Counted from the first letter of the stretch, positions 1-12,599 are shown. The stretch: 64,000 nucleotides of DNA from Actinomycetota bacterium (GCA_020161815.1 JAIUOP010000011.1:1-64000), one strand, 5' to 3'. Program-made: numbers and translations. The notes: generated from the letters alone by a model not told the origin.

Positions 1-391
<391 letters not shown>

Positions 392-570
392 TTTGACTCT
401 TGCGCATTGCGGCGCAAGAAATCGTTACCCATCGAAGGGTTGTTTCACTGGCTGAGCATGAACAACTAGCTATTGCTAGATGATCGTTGTCAACCAAAGG
501 ATTTTCGTTCGACGTGATGTCTCCCAGGACCGTGTGGCCCGGTCGCCATCACCTCGAGACGAGGTTATTG

Positions 571-604
571 GCATCGATTTTTGACACGCTGTTGAGTTCT
601 CAAG
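571..604 (-). promoter_or_regulatory. rRNA leader conserved element
   Basis: The region 392-1010 has no protein gene; it holds the transcribed leader and promoters of the rRNA operon. On the minus strand this stretch reads TTGAGAACTCAACAGCGTG followed by TCAAAAATCGATG. This block is a recognisable conserved element in the 16S leaders of many actinobacteria and probably takes part in antitermination or precursor processing. The identification rests on remembered similarity. A leader of about 260 nt between the nearest promoter and 16S fits this role. Confidence 0.7.
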
Positions 605-660
605 GTTCGGACGCGCACCATCACTCGACTCGGCGAGTCTCGCTTGGGGGCAACCATTCC

Positions 661-919
661 AACTTACCCGCGTCCATGCTTGGGCGTCAAATCCGCGGTT
701 CTTGCGAACCAGCCGATCGAGCGCGCTTGGATCTCTGCGGGTCCACCACTCTAGCAGCGGTTGGGCGCTGCTCCAACTTGGCGTCACCGCCTCGTCTGAG
801 TGGGGGTCAGTCCCTGGGACCGGCCTGCTTGGGGCGAGCTCTCGCTCTCCGCTTGGCGTCCGTTCCTCCCTGTCGGGCTGACGTCGAGAACACTAGAGGA
901 GGTTCCCGACGAAAACCAA
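661..919 (-). promoter_or_regulatory. tandem rRNA operon promoters (predicted)
   Basis: Three promoter-like pairs read toward the 16S gene. The nearest has -35 TTGACG (685-690), an 18-bp spacer and -10 TAAGTT (661-666). The second has TTGGAG (771-776), 17 bp and TAGAGT (748-753). The third and weakest has TTGGTT (914-919), 18 bp and TAGTGT (890-895). Tandem promoters are usual for rRNA operons. The first two are well spaced; the third is only suggestive. No start site has been measured. Confidence 0.55.
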
Positions 920-1010
920 ATCGGCCTCGGCGGCCAGGCGCGCCGCATCGGCACGATCCCGCGAATTCTGTTGTGGCACAGCCGGATTCACCTGCCGAGT
1001 AGATCTGGAC

Positions 1011-2297
1011 TCACGACCCCTCGGCGGCGAGGAGGCCGGCAGCCATCGACTTCCGGCCCCGTCGCAGCACGGCGATCGAGCCGTGCAGGAAGTCGTCGGC
1101 GAGGAGCACTGCCTCCGCGTCGGTCACCTTGACCCCGTTGACCGACGCTCCCCCGTCGCTGATCGCGCGGCGCGCGGCATTGCGCGACTCGACCAGGCCG
1201 ACGGCGACGAGGGCTTCGGTCACCGGCATCCCGACGGCCACCACGCCGGAGGGCAGCTCGGCCACCGCGTCGCGCAGGGTCGCGGCATCCAGCGACCGGA
1301 GGTCGCCCTTCCCGAAGAGGGCCTCGGACGCCGCCTGCACCGCGGCATACGCCTGGGGTCCGTGGACGAGGGTCACCATGTCGCCGGCGAGCGCCTTCTG
1401 GGCGGCGCGGCGGAAGGGCTCGTCGGCGACCTGGCGCTCCAGCTCGGCGATCTCCTCGCGGCTGCGGTCGGTGAAGACCTTGAGCAGGGTGACCACCGAG
1501 GCGTCCTCGATGTTGAGGAAGTACTGGTAGAAGGCGTACGGACTGGTCATGTCCGCCGAGAGCCAGATCGCGTTGCCCTCGGACTTGCCGAACTTCACGC
1601 CCGAGGCGTCGGTGAGCAGGGGCGAGGTGAGGACATGCCCCGAGCCGCCCTCGGCGCGATGGATGAGGTCGACCCCGGCGGTCATGTTCCCCCACTGGTC
1701 CGACCCGCCCAGCTGCATCGTGCAGCCGTGGGCGCGGTAGAGCTCGAGGAAGTCCAGGGCCTGCAGCAGCTGGTAGCTGAACTCGGTGTAGGAGATCCCC
1801 TCCTGGCTCTCCAGTCGCGCCGCGATGGCCTCCTTCTTGACCATCTGGTTGACCCGGAAGTGCTTGCCCACGTCCCGCAGGAAGTCCAGCGCCGACATCG
1901 GCGCGGTCCAGTCGAGGTTGTCCACGAGGATCGCCGGGTGGGCGCAGTCCGGGTCGGTGCCCTCGAAGTCGAGGAAGGGCCGGACCAGCTCCTTGATCCG
2001 CGCGACATTGGCCGCCGTCTGGTCCTTGGTCTTCAGGACACGCTCGGACGTCGGCTTGGGGTCGCCGATGAGCCCGGTGGAGCCGCCGACGAGGCAGATG
2101 ACCCGGTGTCCGGCCCGCTGGAACCGGCGCAGCGCGATCAGCTGGACGAAGTTGCCGAAGTGCAGCGAGGGCGCGGTGGGGTCGAACCCGCAATAGAGCG
2201 TGATCGGTCCCGCCGCGAGTGCCTCCCGCAACGCGGTCTCATCGGTGGTCTGGGCCACCGCTCCGCGCCACTGCAGCTCGTCGAGGATGTCGCTCAC
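1011..2297 (-). CDS. tyrS: tyrosyl-tRNA synthetase
   Basis: Class I aminoacyl-tRNA synthetase that charges tRNA-Tyr in the cytoplasm. The Rossmann catalytic domain carries the HIGH-type motif as HFGN (about residue 46) and the KMSKS-type motif as KFGKS (about residue 235). Tyrosine-pocket segments such as LGGSDQWGN are present. The C-terminal 60-70 residues form an S4 RNA-binding domain. The chosen GTG start at 2297 gives 428 residues, the usual family length, and has a GGAAG ribosome-binding site; an ATG at 2360 would add 21 residues that do not look like TyrRS. It lies next to the rRNA operon and is read in the same direction. Confidence 0.95.
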   Translation of the reverse strand: MSDILDELQWRGAVAQTTDETALREALAAGPITLYCGFDPTAPSLHFGNFVQLIALRRFQRAGHRVICLVGGSTGLIGDPKPTSERVLKTKDQTAANVARIKELVRPFLDFEGTDPDCAHPAILVDNLDWTAPMSALDFLRDVGKHFRVNQMVKKEAIAARLESQEGISYTEFSYQLLQALDFLELYRAHGCTMQLGGSDQWGNMTAGVDLIHRAEGGSGHVLTSPLLTDASGVKFGKSEGNAIWLSADMTSPYAFYQYFLNIEDASVVTLLKVFTDRSREEIAELERQVADEPFRRAAQKALAGDMVTLVHGPQAYAAVQAASEALFGKGDLRSLDAATLRDAVAELPSGVVAVGMPVTEALVAVGLVESRNAARRAISDGGASVNGVKVTDAEAVLLADDFLHGSIAVLRRGRKSMAAGLLAAEGS

Positions 2298-2429
2298 GCT
2301 CGGATCTTCCTTCACTCTCGTGGTGGGCTGCCGCTCAGGGTCGGTATGCCGTGTGCTCACCTCAGCCTGTCACGATCGCCGCATGGGGGTGGTCACGGTC
2401 CGCGCCCGACCGCCGCATCGCCCACGCTG

Positions 2430-2633
2430 TCAGCGAACCCAGCCGTCGGCGTGCGCCTGCTTGAGTTGCCGAGCCCGCTCAAGAGCCCCTGAAGCAAGCG
2501 CCAGATCCACCAGGTCACTCAGGAGCAGCCAGCGCTCCGACGGAGTGCCACCGGCACGGCGAAGGACCGTGGCGGGAGCGTCAGACGTGCCCCACCACTG
2601 CGAGCCTGAAACATCAGCGAGCCGATCAGTCAT
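2430..2633 (-). CDS. small uncharacterised protein coupled to nucleotidyltransferase
   Basis: Encodes 67 residues starting MTDRLADVSGSQWWG and ending in a Lys/Arg/Gln-rich helix (ARQLKQAHADGWVR). I recognise no family. Its ATG lies inside the last codons of the upstream nucleotidyltransferase gene, so the two overlap by 8 bp and are probably translationally coupled. That makes it a likely functional partner. The sequence has no signal peptide, transmembrane segment or zinc motif. It could be a small antitoxin or accessory subunit, but nothing in it proves this. Confidence 0.55.
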   Translation of the reverse strand: MTDRLADVSGSQWWGTSDAPATVLRRAGGTPSERWLLLSDLVDLALASGALERARQLKQAHADGWVR

Positions 2634-3135
2634 TGTCCTCGAGTGTAGATCTCCGCCTGATCGCTTCCAGTGCCTCGATGTCCGCGACATCCTGTGGGCG
2701 GCCCGAGGCCCGCTTCATCTCCATCAGGTGATCCAGGCTCGCGACGCGGACGTGGTGACCGGCAACGTCCACGTCGACAGCATCGCGAGCGAGGTCCTCG
2801 AACGCGATGGGGGTGGTGGCCAGCAGGTCAACCTCGAGTCGCGCATCGCGGGGGTCGTGCATCGTGAAAGCGACCAAGTGACGGTCACGGACCCATGCCT
2901 CCCGGGTGGAGGGCTCGGCGAAGTCGGACGCGCTGACAGGGAGTCTGGGAACAAGTCCCTCCTCGGTGAGGACGTCCACCGCCGCGCGTACGTTGGCGCT
3001 CGCCAAGTCCAAGGCAAGGTCAAGGTCGACAGTGAGGCGGGTGTGCCCGTGGAGCACGACAGCGACACCGCCGACGACGACGTGTTCGACCCCGGCCGCG
3101 CGCAGTCGGTCGAGGATCTCGAGGAGCCGCCACAT
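2626..3135 (-). CDS. nucleotidyltransferase-fold protein (AbiEii/MNT-like)
   Basis: A 169-residue protein with the minimal nucleotidyltransferase signature: the glycine pair in VVVGGVAVVLHGHTRLT (residues about 20-36) is followed by the metal-binding acidic pair in DLDLAL, and a third acidic residue lies in LEVDLL (about residue 100). The C-terminal DVADIEAL segment is typical of this group. Related proteins act in toxin-antitoxin or abortive-infection modules, but many have unknown roles. The start is the ATG at 3135, and TAGGCT (3143-3148) sits 7 bp upstream, suggesting a leaderless mRNA. It is followed by an overlapping small gene. The substrate is unknown. Confidence 0.75.
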   Translation of the reverse strand: MWRLLEILDRLRAAGVEHVVVGGVAVVLHGHTRLTVDLDLALDLASANVRAAVDVLTEEGLVPRLPVSASDFAEPSTREAWVRDRHLVAFTMHDPRDARLEVDLLATTPIAFEDLARDAVDVDVAGHHVRVASLDHLMEMKRASGRPQDVADIEALEAIRRRSTLEDND

Positions 3136-3229
3136 GTGCCTCAGCCTAGGACTGCGTTCTCTCGAGCGAGGCCGGCCAAGACCATTCGGGCGTTGTCCGC
3201 CGATAGGACTCACGGCATACCGTGGGGCG

Positions 3230-4120
3230 GTGACCGTTCCCGCTGGCGACCCGGACGTCGGCACCGTGAGGGCGCTGCTGGCCGAGCAGTTCCCGTCCTT
3301 GGCGCGTGAGGACGTGCGGCGGCTCACCACGTCGGGCACCGAGCACGAGGCCTTCCGCGTCGGCAACTTCCTCCTCCGCCTGCCCCGCGACGACGACGCC
3401 GAGGCGGGCCTGGCCAAGGAAGTGCAGTGGCTGCCCCGACTGACCGGGGCGATCCCGCTCGAGCTGCCGGAGATCGCGCACATGGGCACGCCCACCGAGG
3501 TCTTCCCGCGGACATGGACCATCCACCGGTGGATCGAGGGCGAGGACGCCTCCCGGAGGGTCCTGGCCGGGGAGGTCCCCGGGCGCTGGGCGGACCAGCT
3601 CGCGGAGCTGGTCCGGGCGTTCGGCCGCTTCGACCTGGGCGCGGTGCCGTTGTCGCAGTGGCCGGTCGGTGGCCGTGGCGGGCCGCTGAGCGATCGCGTC
3701 GACGCACTGGCCACGATGGACGACCCCCTGGCCGGTCGACCCGACCCTTCCCCGGTCGCGGGAGTCATCGAGGCAGCCCTGGCGGCGCGGCCCGATCCGG
3801 TGGACCCGGTGCTCCTCCATGCCGACCTCATCCCCGGCAACCTCGTCGTGCGTGGTGACCGCCTCGTCGGTCTCATCGACCTGGGGACCCTGACGACCGG
3901 CGTGCCGGCGTGGGACCTCACGCCGGCGTGGTGGGTCCTCGACCGGCCCGGCCGGACCCGATTCCGCCCGGCCCTGGGCGCGGACGATGCGTCGTGGTCG
4001 TGGGGCCGGGCCCTGGCCGCCACCCAGGGCCTGCTCGCGCAGTGGTTCTACGCCCCTCGGCACCATCCGCTGGCCGCCCTGGGAGCGCGCGCCGTGCAGG
4101 AGTGCCTGGCCAACGGCTGA
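3230..4120 (+). CDS. aminoglycoside phosphotransferase-family kinase
   Basis: A 296-residue protein of the APH/choline-kinase fold. It shows the catalytic Brenner motif LLHADLIPGNLVV (about residue 195) and the metal-binding DLG in GLIDLGT shortly after. The N-terminal lobe has RVGNFLLRLPR, a likely ATP-site strand. Substrates in this family range from aminoglycosides to homoserine, choline and sugars, so the substrate cannot be named. The start is the GTG at 3230; a -10-like TACCGT (3218-3223) lies 6 bp upstream and overlaps a copy of the CGGCATAC motif. It is followed after 12 bp by an adenosine-deaminase-family gene, probably in one operon. Confidence 0.85.
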   Translation: MTVPAGDPDVGTVRALLAEQFPSLAREDVRRLTTSGTEHEAFRVGNFLLRLPRDDDAEAGLAKEVQWLPRLTGAIPLELPEIAHMGTPTEVFPRTWTIHRWIEGEDASRRVLAGEVPGRWADQLAELVRAFGRFDLGAVPLSQWPVGGRGGPLSDRVDALATMDDPLAGRPDPSPVAGVIEAALAARPDPVDPVLLHADLIPGNLVVRGDRLVGLIDLGTLTTGVPAWDLTPAWWVLDRPGRTRFRPALGADDASWSWGRALAATQGLLAQWFYAPRHHPLAALGARAVQECLANG

Positions 4121-4132
4121 AAGACTTCCCCC

Positions 4133-5143
4133 ATGACCGACCTCACCGCCTTCATCGCCGGCCTCCCCAAGGCGGAGCTGCACGTCCACCACGTCGGTTC
4201 GGCGCGACCGGAGACGGTGGCGGCCCTGGCGGCACGGCACCCGGACTCCGGTGTCCCCCAGGACCTCGACGCCCTCCGCGCCTTCTTCACCTTCACTGAC
4301 TTCGCCCACTTCATCGACGTCTACCTCGCGACCGTGGCGCTGCTGCGCACCCCCGAGGACATCCGCCTGCTCACCTATGAGGTGGCCGAAGGCCTTGCGG
4401 CACAGCGGGTTCGCTATGCCGAGGTGACGATGACTCCCTACACGAGCGTCATGGCCGGGATGACGATCGAGGGTTACACCGAGGCGATCGAGGATGCGCG
4501 GACGGCCGCCGAGCGGGACCTCGGCATCGTGCTCCGCTGGATCTACGACATCCCGGGCGAGCAGGGCATGGGCTCGGCGGACGCGACGATCGGCTACGCG
4601 CTCGACCATGGCCCTCAGGGCCTCGTCGGCTTCGGCCTCGGCGGGCCCGAGGCCGGCATCCCGCGGCGCCAGTTCGAGGAGCACTTCGCGCGCGCCCGCG
4701 CCGCGGGGCTGCGCAGCGTCCCGCACGCCGGTGAGTCCACCGGGCCGGAGTCGGTCTGGGAGGCGCTGCGCGACCTGGGCGCCGAGCGGATCGGCCACGG
4801 CATCGCCTCGATCCAGGACCCCGCCCTCGTGGCCCACCTCGTCGAGCACCGGATCCCGCTCGAGATCTCGCCGACGTCCAACCACGCCACGCGGGTCGTC
4901 GAGCGGATCGAGGAGCACCCCATCCGGGCCTTGCGGGACGCCGGTGTCGTCGTCACGGTCAACAGCGACGACCCGCCGATGTTCGGGACGACCCTCAACC
5001 GTGAGTACGCCATCGCCGCCGACCTGCTCGACCTCGACGAGCAGGGCCTGCGCGACCTGGCGGCCACGGCCGTCGACGTCAGCTTCGCCCCGCCGGAGGT
5101 GAAGGCACGGGTCCGCGGCGAGATCGCGGCACACCGTCCCTGA
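4133..5143 (+). CDS. add: adenosine deaminase-family amidohydrolase
   Basis: A 336-residue metal-dependent hydrolase with the (beta/alpha)8 fold, expected to remove the 6-amino group of a purine nucleoside. Visible metal and catalytic motifs are HVHHVG (about residue 18), PHAGE (about 197), the GHGI segment (about 222), SPTSN and NSDDP (about 280). The first motif is HVHHVGS rather than the usual HxHLDG; I associate this form with an actinobacterial subgroup that includes aminodeoxyfutalosine deaminases of menaquinone synthesis. No other futalosine-pathway gene is nearby, so adenosine or a related nucleoside is also possible. It follows the kinase by 12 bp. Confidence 0.85.
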   Translation: MTDLTAFIAGLPKAELHVHHVGSARPETVAALAARHPDSGVPQDLDALRAFFTFTDFAHFIDVYLATVALLRTPEDIRLLTYEVAEGLAAQRVRYAEVTMTPYTSVMAGMTIEGYTEAIEDARTAAERDLGIVLRWIYDIPGEQGMGSADATIGYALDHGPQGLVGFGLGGPEAGIPRRQFEEHFARARAAGLRSVPHAGESTGPESVWEALRDLGAERIGHGIASIQDPALVAHLVEHRIPLEISPTSNHATRVVERIEEHPIRALRDAGVVVTVNSDDPPMFGTTLNREYAIAADLLDLDEQGLRDLAATAVDVSFAPPEVKARVRGEIAAHRP

Positions 5144-5275
5144 CGCGCGTCCCGGAGCCCTTGGTGGCCACCTGGTGAAGTGCACACCCGTGGTCAGCCC
5201 CGAGCGCGTGCGACACCGGGCGATCAGTCCCTAGCCTGCGAAATGACCCCGTCACCGCGGACGAGGCAGGCACCC

Positions 5276-6421
5276 ATGACGAGCAGCCGTCAGTACGACG
5301 CCCTCCGGATCGAGCCCGAGGAGGTCGTGGGCCTGGTCCGGGATGGCGACGACATCGTGGTCCCGCTCGCGGAGGGCGAGACACCGACGCTCCTGGAGGC
5401 GCTGTCCGAGCATCGTGAGCGGCTGCACGGGGTCACGGTCTCGCAGCCGCTCCGACCCGGTCGGTCGGCTACTTCGACCCGGTGACCGCGGAGCACGTCC
5501 GGCACTCGTCGTGGTTCCTCGGCGGGCCCAGCCGTGGCGACGCGCGGGACGGCTGGATCGACGTGGTGCCCATGCACTTCAGTGAGGTGCCCGCCCTCCT
5601 GCGCCGCGGCGACCTCGGCTGCGACGTCCTCTTCGCCCTCGCCGCCCCGATGGACGAGCACGGCTACTTCAGCCTCGGTCTCTCGCCGGCCTACACGATG
5701 GCGGCACTGGAGAAGGCGCGCACCGTGGTGCTCGAGGTCAACTCCAACGCTCCCTTCAGCGCCGGCGACTGCCACGTCCACGTCTCGCAGGTGAGCGCCC
5801 TCGTCGAGGACGACCGCCCGCTCGTCGGGTAAGGGCCGCCGCGATCGGACCGGTGGAGACCGCGATCGCGCAGCACATCGCCGAGCACATCCCCGACGGG
5901 GCGACCCTCCAGATCGACATCGGTGCCATCCCCGACACCGTGGTGGCGTAGCTCGGCACGAAGAACGACCTCGGCATCCACACAGAGATGTTCGGCGAGG
6001 GATCCTCTCGCTCGTGCGCTCCGGCGTCGTGACCAACCGACGCAAGAACGTCCACCCCGGCAAGATGCTCGCGACCTTCGCCTTCGGGAGCAGGGAGCTC
6101 TACGCCTTCATGGACCACAACGCCGGGCTCGAGATGCACCCGGTCGACGTCACCGACACCGCGTGGCTCGCCGGTCGCAACGACACCCTGCGCTCGATCA
6201 ACTCCTCCAGGGCGGGACGATCTCGCGCATCGTGCCGACCCTGACGCCGGGATGCCACGTCACGACGAGCAAGAACGACGTCGACCACGTCGTCACCGAG
6301 TACGGCGTGGCCCCTCTGCGGGCGATCCCTCCGCGACCGCGCCCGGATGCTCATCGAGATCGCCCACCCCGACTTCCTCGACGAGCTTCGCGACCAGGCC
6401 GCAGCCCTCCACCTGCTCTGA
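5276..6421 (+). pseudogene. acetyl-CoA hydrolase / 4-hydroxybutyrate CoA-transferase, decayed
   Basis: Successive pieces of one CoA-transferase appear in different frames. The N-terminal piece starts at the ATG at 5276. The reading frame changes near 5455, continuing with GYFDPVTAEHVRHSSWF and MDEHGYFSLG, and changes again near 5832. TAG at 5949 interrupts the AIPDTVVA/LGTKNDLGIHTEM stretch. A further shift near 6002 precedes GVVTNRRKNVHPGK. Around 6205 about fifty codons seem to be missing between LRSINS and GGTISRIVP, and a last shift lies near 6320 before the C-terminal IAHPDFLDELRDQAAALHLL. The intact family uses acyl-CoA and acetate. With several frameshifts, a stop and a deletion, no active enzyme can be made. 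Confidence 0.9.
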
Positions 6422-6437
6422 GGGCTGCGCTCGTCGG

Positions 6438-7097
6438 TCAGCGGGAGCGGCGGCGGACCACCCCCGGCCGGTAGGCCGACACGCTCGCCTCGCCGTCGAT
6501 CCAGAAGCGCCACGGGTATGCCGTCCCGTCGCCACCGGGACCGCTCACCCCGACCCGTGGCCCGGTGCGCAGCAGCGCAGCCGGCACGGGCTGCTCCGGC
6601 GCGAGCAGTGACAGCCCGGGCGTGCTGAGCAGGTCCACCCCGGAGTGCTCGCCGCCGAGGGCCAGCGTCCGCGCCAGCCGGGCCGGGCCACGGGCCCAGT
6701 CCCGCTCACGGATTCCGGGTCTGCGCCGGGCGGCGACCTCGTGACCGTCGACCACGTCTCCGGCACGCAGCAGGACCGCCGAGGCCTCTCCGGTCGGCCC
6801 GCAGACGACGTTGGCGCACCAGTGCATGCCGTAGGTAAAGTAGACGTAGAGGTGGCCGGCCTCCCCGAACATGACCTGCGTGCGAGGTGTCGGCCCACGG
6901 AAGGCATGCGAGCCCGGGTCCTGCTCCCCGGCATACGCCTCGACCTCGGTGAGACGGACGGTGACGCCACCATGGGTCAGCCGCGCGCCGAGGAGGTGCG
7001 GGGCGAGCTCGAGAGAGGGCACCGAGAGGTCGGCGCGGGTGAAGGCGACGGGCACTCCCCCATTGGACCGCACCGGCAGCGGCCGGCGGTCCTTCAC
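6438..7097 (-). CDS. 3-methyladenine DNA glycosylase (AAG/MPG family)
   Basis: Base-excision-repair enzyme that removes alkylated purines. The family signature is continuous: TEVEAYAGEQDPGSHAFRG, then TPRTQVMFGEAGHLYVYFTY and GMHWCANVV; the glutamate of TEVEAY is the expected catalytic residue. The GTG start at 7097 gives 219 residues. The family core begins near VAFTRADL, and a GTG about 15 codons downstream (VPVAFT) would give the more usual 200-odd residues, so the start is uncertain. It lies convergent to the CoA-transferase pseudogene and divergent from the EamA transporter. Confidence 0.93.
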   Translation of the reverse strand: MKDRRPLPVRSNGGVPVAFTRADLSVPSLELAPHLLGARLTHGGVTVRLTEVEAYAGEQDPGSHAFRGPTPRTQVMFGEAGHLYVYFTYGMHWCANVVCGPTGEASAVLLRAGDVVDGHEVAARRRPGIRERDWARGPARLARTLALGGEHSGVDLLSTPGLSLLAPEQPVPAALLRTGPRVGVSGPGGDGTAYPWRFWIDGEASVSAYRPGVVRRRSR

Positions 7098-7111
7098 TAT
7101 CGTTCGCTGCC

Positions 7112-7939
7112 ATGGTCACCCTGTTCGCGCTCGGCTCCTCGCTGGTCTGGGGAACCTCGGACTTCTTCGCCGGGATGGCCTCCAAGCGGCGCCACCCGGT
7201 GGCCGTCGTCGGGTGGACCCAGGGACTGGCCCTCGTCGCACTGACCGCCCTCGTGCTGTGGAACTGGGGGTCCGTGCCCTGGCACGGCTGGCCGCTGTGG
7301 TCGGTGGCCGCCGGGCTGAGCGGGCTGGCCGGACTGGTGTGCTTCTACACCGCCCTGTCCACGGGGACCATGGGCGTCGTCGCGCCGATCGCCTCGCTCG
7401 GGGTGATCGTGCCGGTCACGCTCGGCGTGGCCACCGGTGACCAGCCGAGCTCGTGGGCCTGGGTCGGGATGGTGATCGCCATGGTGGGGGTCACCCTGGC
7501 CAGTGGCCCGGAACTGAGTGGTGCCGTCTCGGGACGACCGGTGCTCCTCGCGGTGGGCGCTGCGGTGTGCTTCGGGTGCACCCTCTTCAGCCTGGACCGG
7601 GGCGCACGGTCCTCGACGCTGATGACGCTGTGGGGCATGCGCCTGACCTCGGTCTCGCTGCTGCTCGTCCTCGCCCTCCTGCTGCGGACGACCGGTGGCG
7701 TCGAGCGGCGGGAGTGGCCCGCGCTCCTGGCCATCGGCATCGGTGACCTCGGCGCCAACGCCCTCTTCGGCCTGGCCTCCTCGCGCGGGTCGGTCAGCCT
7801 CACCTCGGTCCTCGGCTCGCTCTACCCCGTCGTCACCGCCGGGCTGGCCTGGCTCGTCCTCAAGGAACGGATGCGGCCGGTGCAGTACGTCGGGTCGGTC
7901 CTGGCCATCGCCGGAGCCATGGTCATCGCCCTGGCGTGA
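7112..7939 (+). CDS. EamA/DMT-family transporter
   Basis: A 275-residue integral membrane protein with about ten hydrophobic helices arranged as two EamA repeats. It starts MVTLFALGSSLVWGTSDFFA and ends with a helix before KERMRPVQYVGSVLAIAGA, the typical last-repeat signature. The family exports metabolites or drugs; the substrate here is unknown. The ATG at 7112 lies 8 bp after TATCGT (7098-7103), a -10-like hexamer, with no clear ribosome-binding site. A GNAT gene follows after about 40 bp. Confidence 0.88.
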   Translation: MVTLFALGSSLVWGTSDFFAGMASKRRHPVAVVGWTQGLALVALTALVLWNWGSVPWHGWPLWSVAAGLSGLAGLVCFYTALSTGTMGVVAPIASLGVIVPVTLGVATGDQPSSWAWVGMVIAMVGVTLASGPELSGAVSGRPVLLAVGAAVCFGCTLFSLDRGARSSTLMTLWGMRLTSVSLLLVLALLLRTTGGVERREWPALLAIGIGDLGANALFGLASSRGSVSLTSVLGSLYPVVTAGLAWLVLKERMRPVQYVGSVLAIAGAMVIALA

Positions 7940-7980
7940 CAACGAGAGTGGCTGACCGACGGATCGGCGACGATGGGTCC

Positions 7981-8433
7981 ATGCAGATCCGCACCGCCAC
8001 CGCGAGCGACGCCGAGACCATCTCCGGGCATCGCGACCGGATGTTCCTCGACATGGGGATCGACCCGGCCGTGGTGACTGCGGCCAGTGACCCCGCGCTC
8101 CGCTGGATCCGCGCCGCCCTGGCCGATGGCCGCTACCTCGGGTGGCTCGCCATCGAGGACAGCGGAGTGGTCGGCGGCGTGGGCCTGACCTTCCTCGACC
8201 TGCCGCCGAACATGCACACGGTCAACGACCAGAGGGGCTATCTGCTCAACATGTTCGTCGAGCCGGCCTTTCGCGGGCAGGGCATCGCCCGCGCGCTCGT
8301 GGACCGGGCGCTCGCGGAGTGTCGCGCGCGCGGCATCGACGCGGTGACCCTCCACGCGTCAGACGCGGGCCGGCCGCTCTACGAGAGCCTGGGTTTCACC
8401 CCGACGAACGAGATGCGGCTGCGGCAGAGCTGA
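7981..8433 (+). CDS. GNAT-family N-acetyltransferase
   Basis: A 150-residue acetyltransferase. The acetyl-CoA-binding motif is visible in NMFVEPAFRGQGIARALVDR (about residues 93-112), followed by the helix ECRARGIDAVTLHAS and the typical ending GRPLYESLGFTPTNEMRL. The acceptor substrate cannot be read from the sequence. I chose the ATG at 7981 because the GNAT core (MQIRTATASDAETI) begins there; an in-frame GTG at 7936 would overlap the EamA stop region. It may be cotranscribed with the transporter. Confidence 0.88.
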   Translation: MQIRTATASDAETISGHRDRMFLDMGIDPAVVTAASDPALRWIRAALADGRYLGWLAIEDSGVVGGVGLTFLDLPPNMHTVNDQRGYLLNMFVEPAFRGQGIARALVDRALAECRARGIDAVTLHASDAGRPLYESLGFTPTNEMRLRQS

Positions 8434-8471
8434 CCAAGCCGCCCCCAGCGTCGAGCGAGTCGCCGCCGTGG

Positions 8472-10428
<1,957 letters not shown>

Positions 10429-10432
<4 letters not shown>

Positions 10433-11375
10433 CGCCCGAGGTCCCGATGCTGCTCGACCAGCCAGGAGAGCACGGCCTTCTGGGCGTGGAGTCGGTTCTC
10501 GGACTCGTCCCAGACCACCGACTGCGGGCCGTCGATGACATCGGCGTCGACCTCGAAGCCCCGGTAGGCCGGCAGGCAGTGCAGGAAGATCGCGTCCGCG
10601 TCGGCGTGCGCCATGAGCTCGGTGGTGACGGCGTACTTGGTGAACGGGCTGCCCGATCCCTTGCGGGTCGACAGCTCCTCCTCCTGGCCCATCGACACCC
10701 ACGTGTCCGTCGCGACGACATCGGCGCCGGTCACCGCCGCGATCGGGTCGTCGGTCAGGGTGATCGAGCCACCCTGCTCGGCGGCGAGCTGCTGGGCCCG
10801 CGCGAGGATCTCCGGCTTGGGCTGGTAGGCCGCGGGGGTGCCGATGCGGACGTGCAGCCCGGCGAGGGCGCCCCCGAGCAGGTAGGAGTGCGCCATGTTG
10901 TTGCCGCCGTCGCCGACGTAGGCGAAGGTCAGCCCGGCCAGCTCCCCCTTGTGCTCCCGGATGGTCATCAGGTCGGCGAGGATCTGGCACGGGTGGAAGT
11001 CGTCGGTGAGGGCATTGACGACCGGCACCTCGGCATAGGCGGCCATCTCCTCGATCCGCTCCTGCCCGTGCGTCCGCCAGACGATGGCCACGGCCTCGCG
11101 GCCGAGGACGCGGGCGACATCGGCGATCGACTCGCGGACGCCGATGTTGGCGAGCTTGCCGTCGACGATCATCGGGAAGCCGCCGAGGTGGGCGATCGCC
11201 GCGGAGAAGGACACCTGGGTGCGCAGGGTCTGCTTGTCGAAGAGCACCGCGACGACCTCCGGCCCGACGAGGGTGCGGTCGGAGAACGGGTGCGCCTTGA
11301 TCCGGGCGGCGCGCTCGAGGATCGCGGCCTGCTCGGCGGCGGTGAGGTCGTCGTCCCGAAGGAGGTGGCGGACGG

Positions 11376-11379
<4 letters not shown>
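10429..11379 (-). CDS. argF: ornithine carbamoyltransferase
   Basis: Joins carbamoyl phosphate to ornithine to give citrulline. The 316-residue protein shows [13 protein letters not shown] (the HPxQ motif), [11 protein letters not shown] and the catalytic HCLPA (about residue 270). The carbamoyl-phosphate loop, normally STRTR, reads TLRTQ in [11 protein letters not shown] (about residue 50). The central Arg-Thr pair is kept, and I recall the same variant from other actinobacteria, so activity is still expected. The ATG at 11379 overlaps the argD stop (ATGA). Confidence 0.94.
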
Positions 11380-12595
<1,216 letters not shown>

Positions 12596-12599
<4 letters not shown>

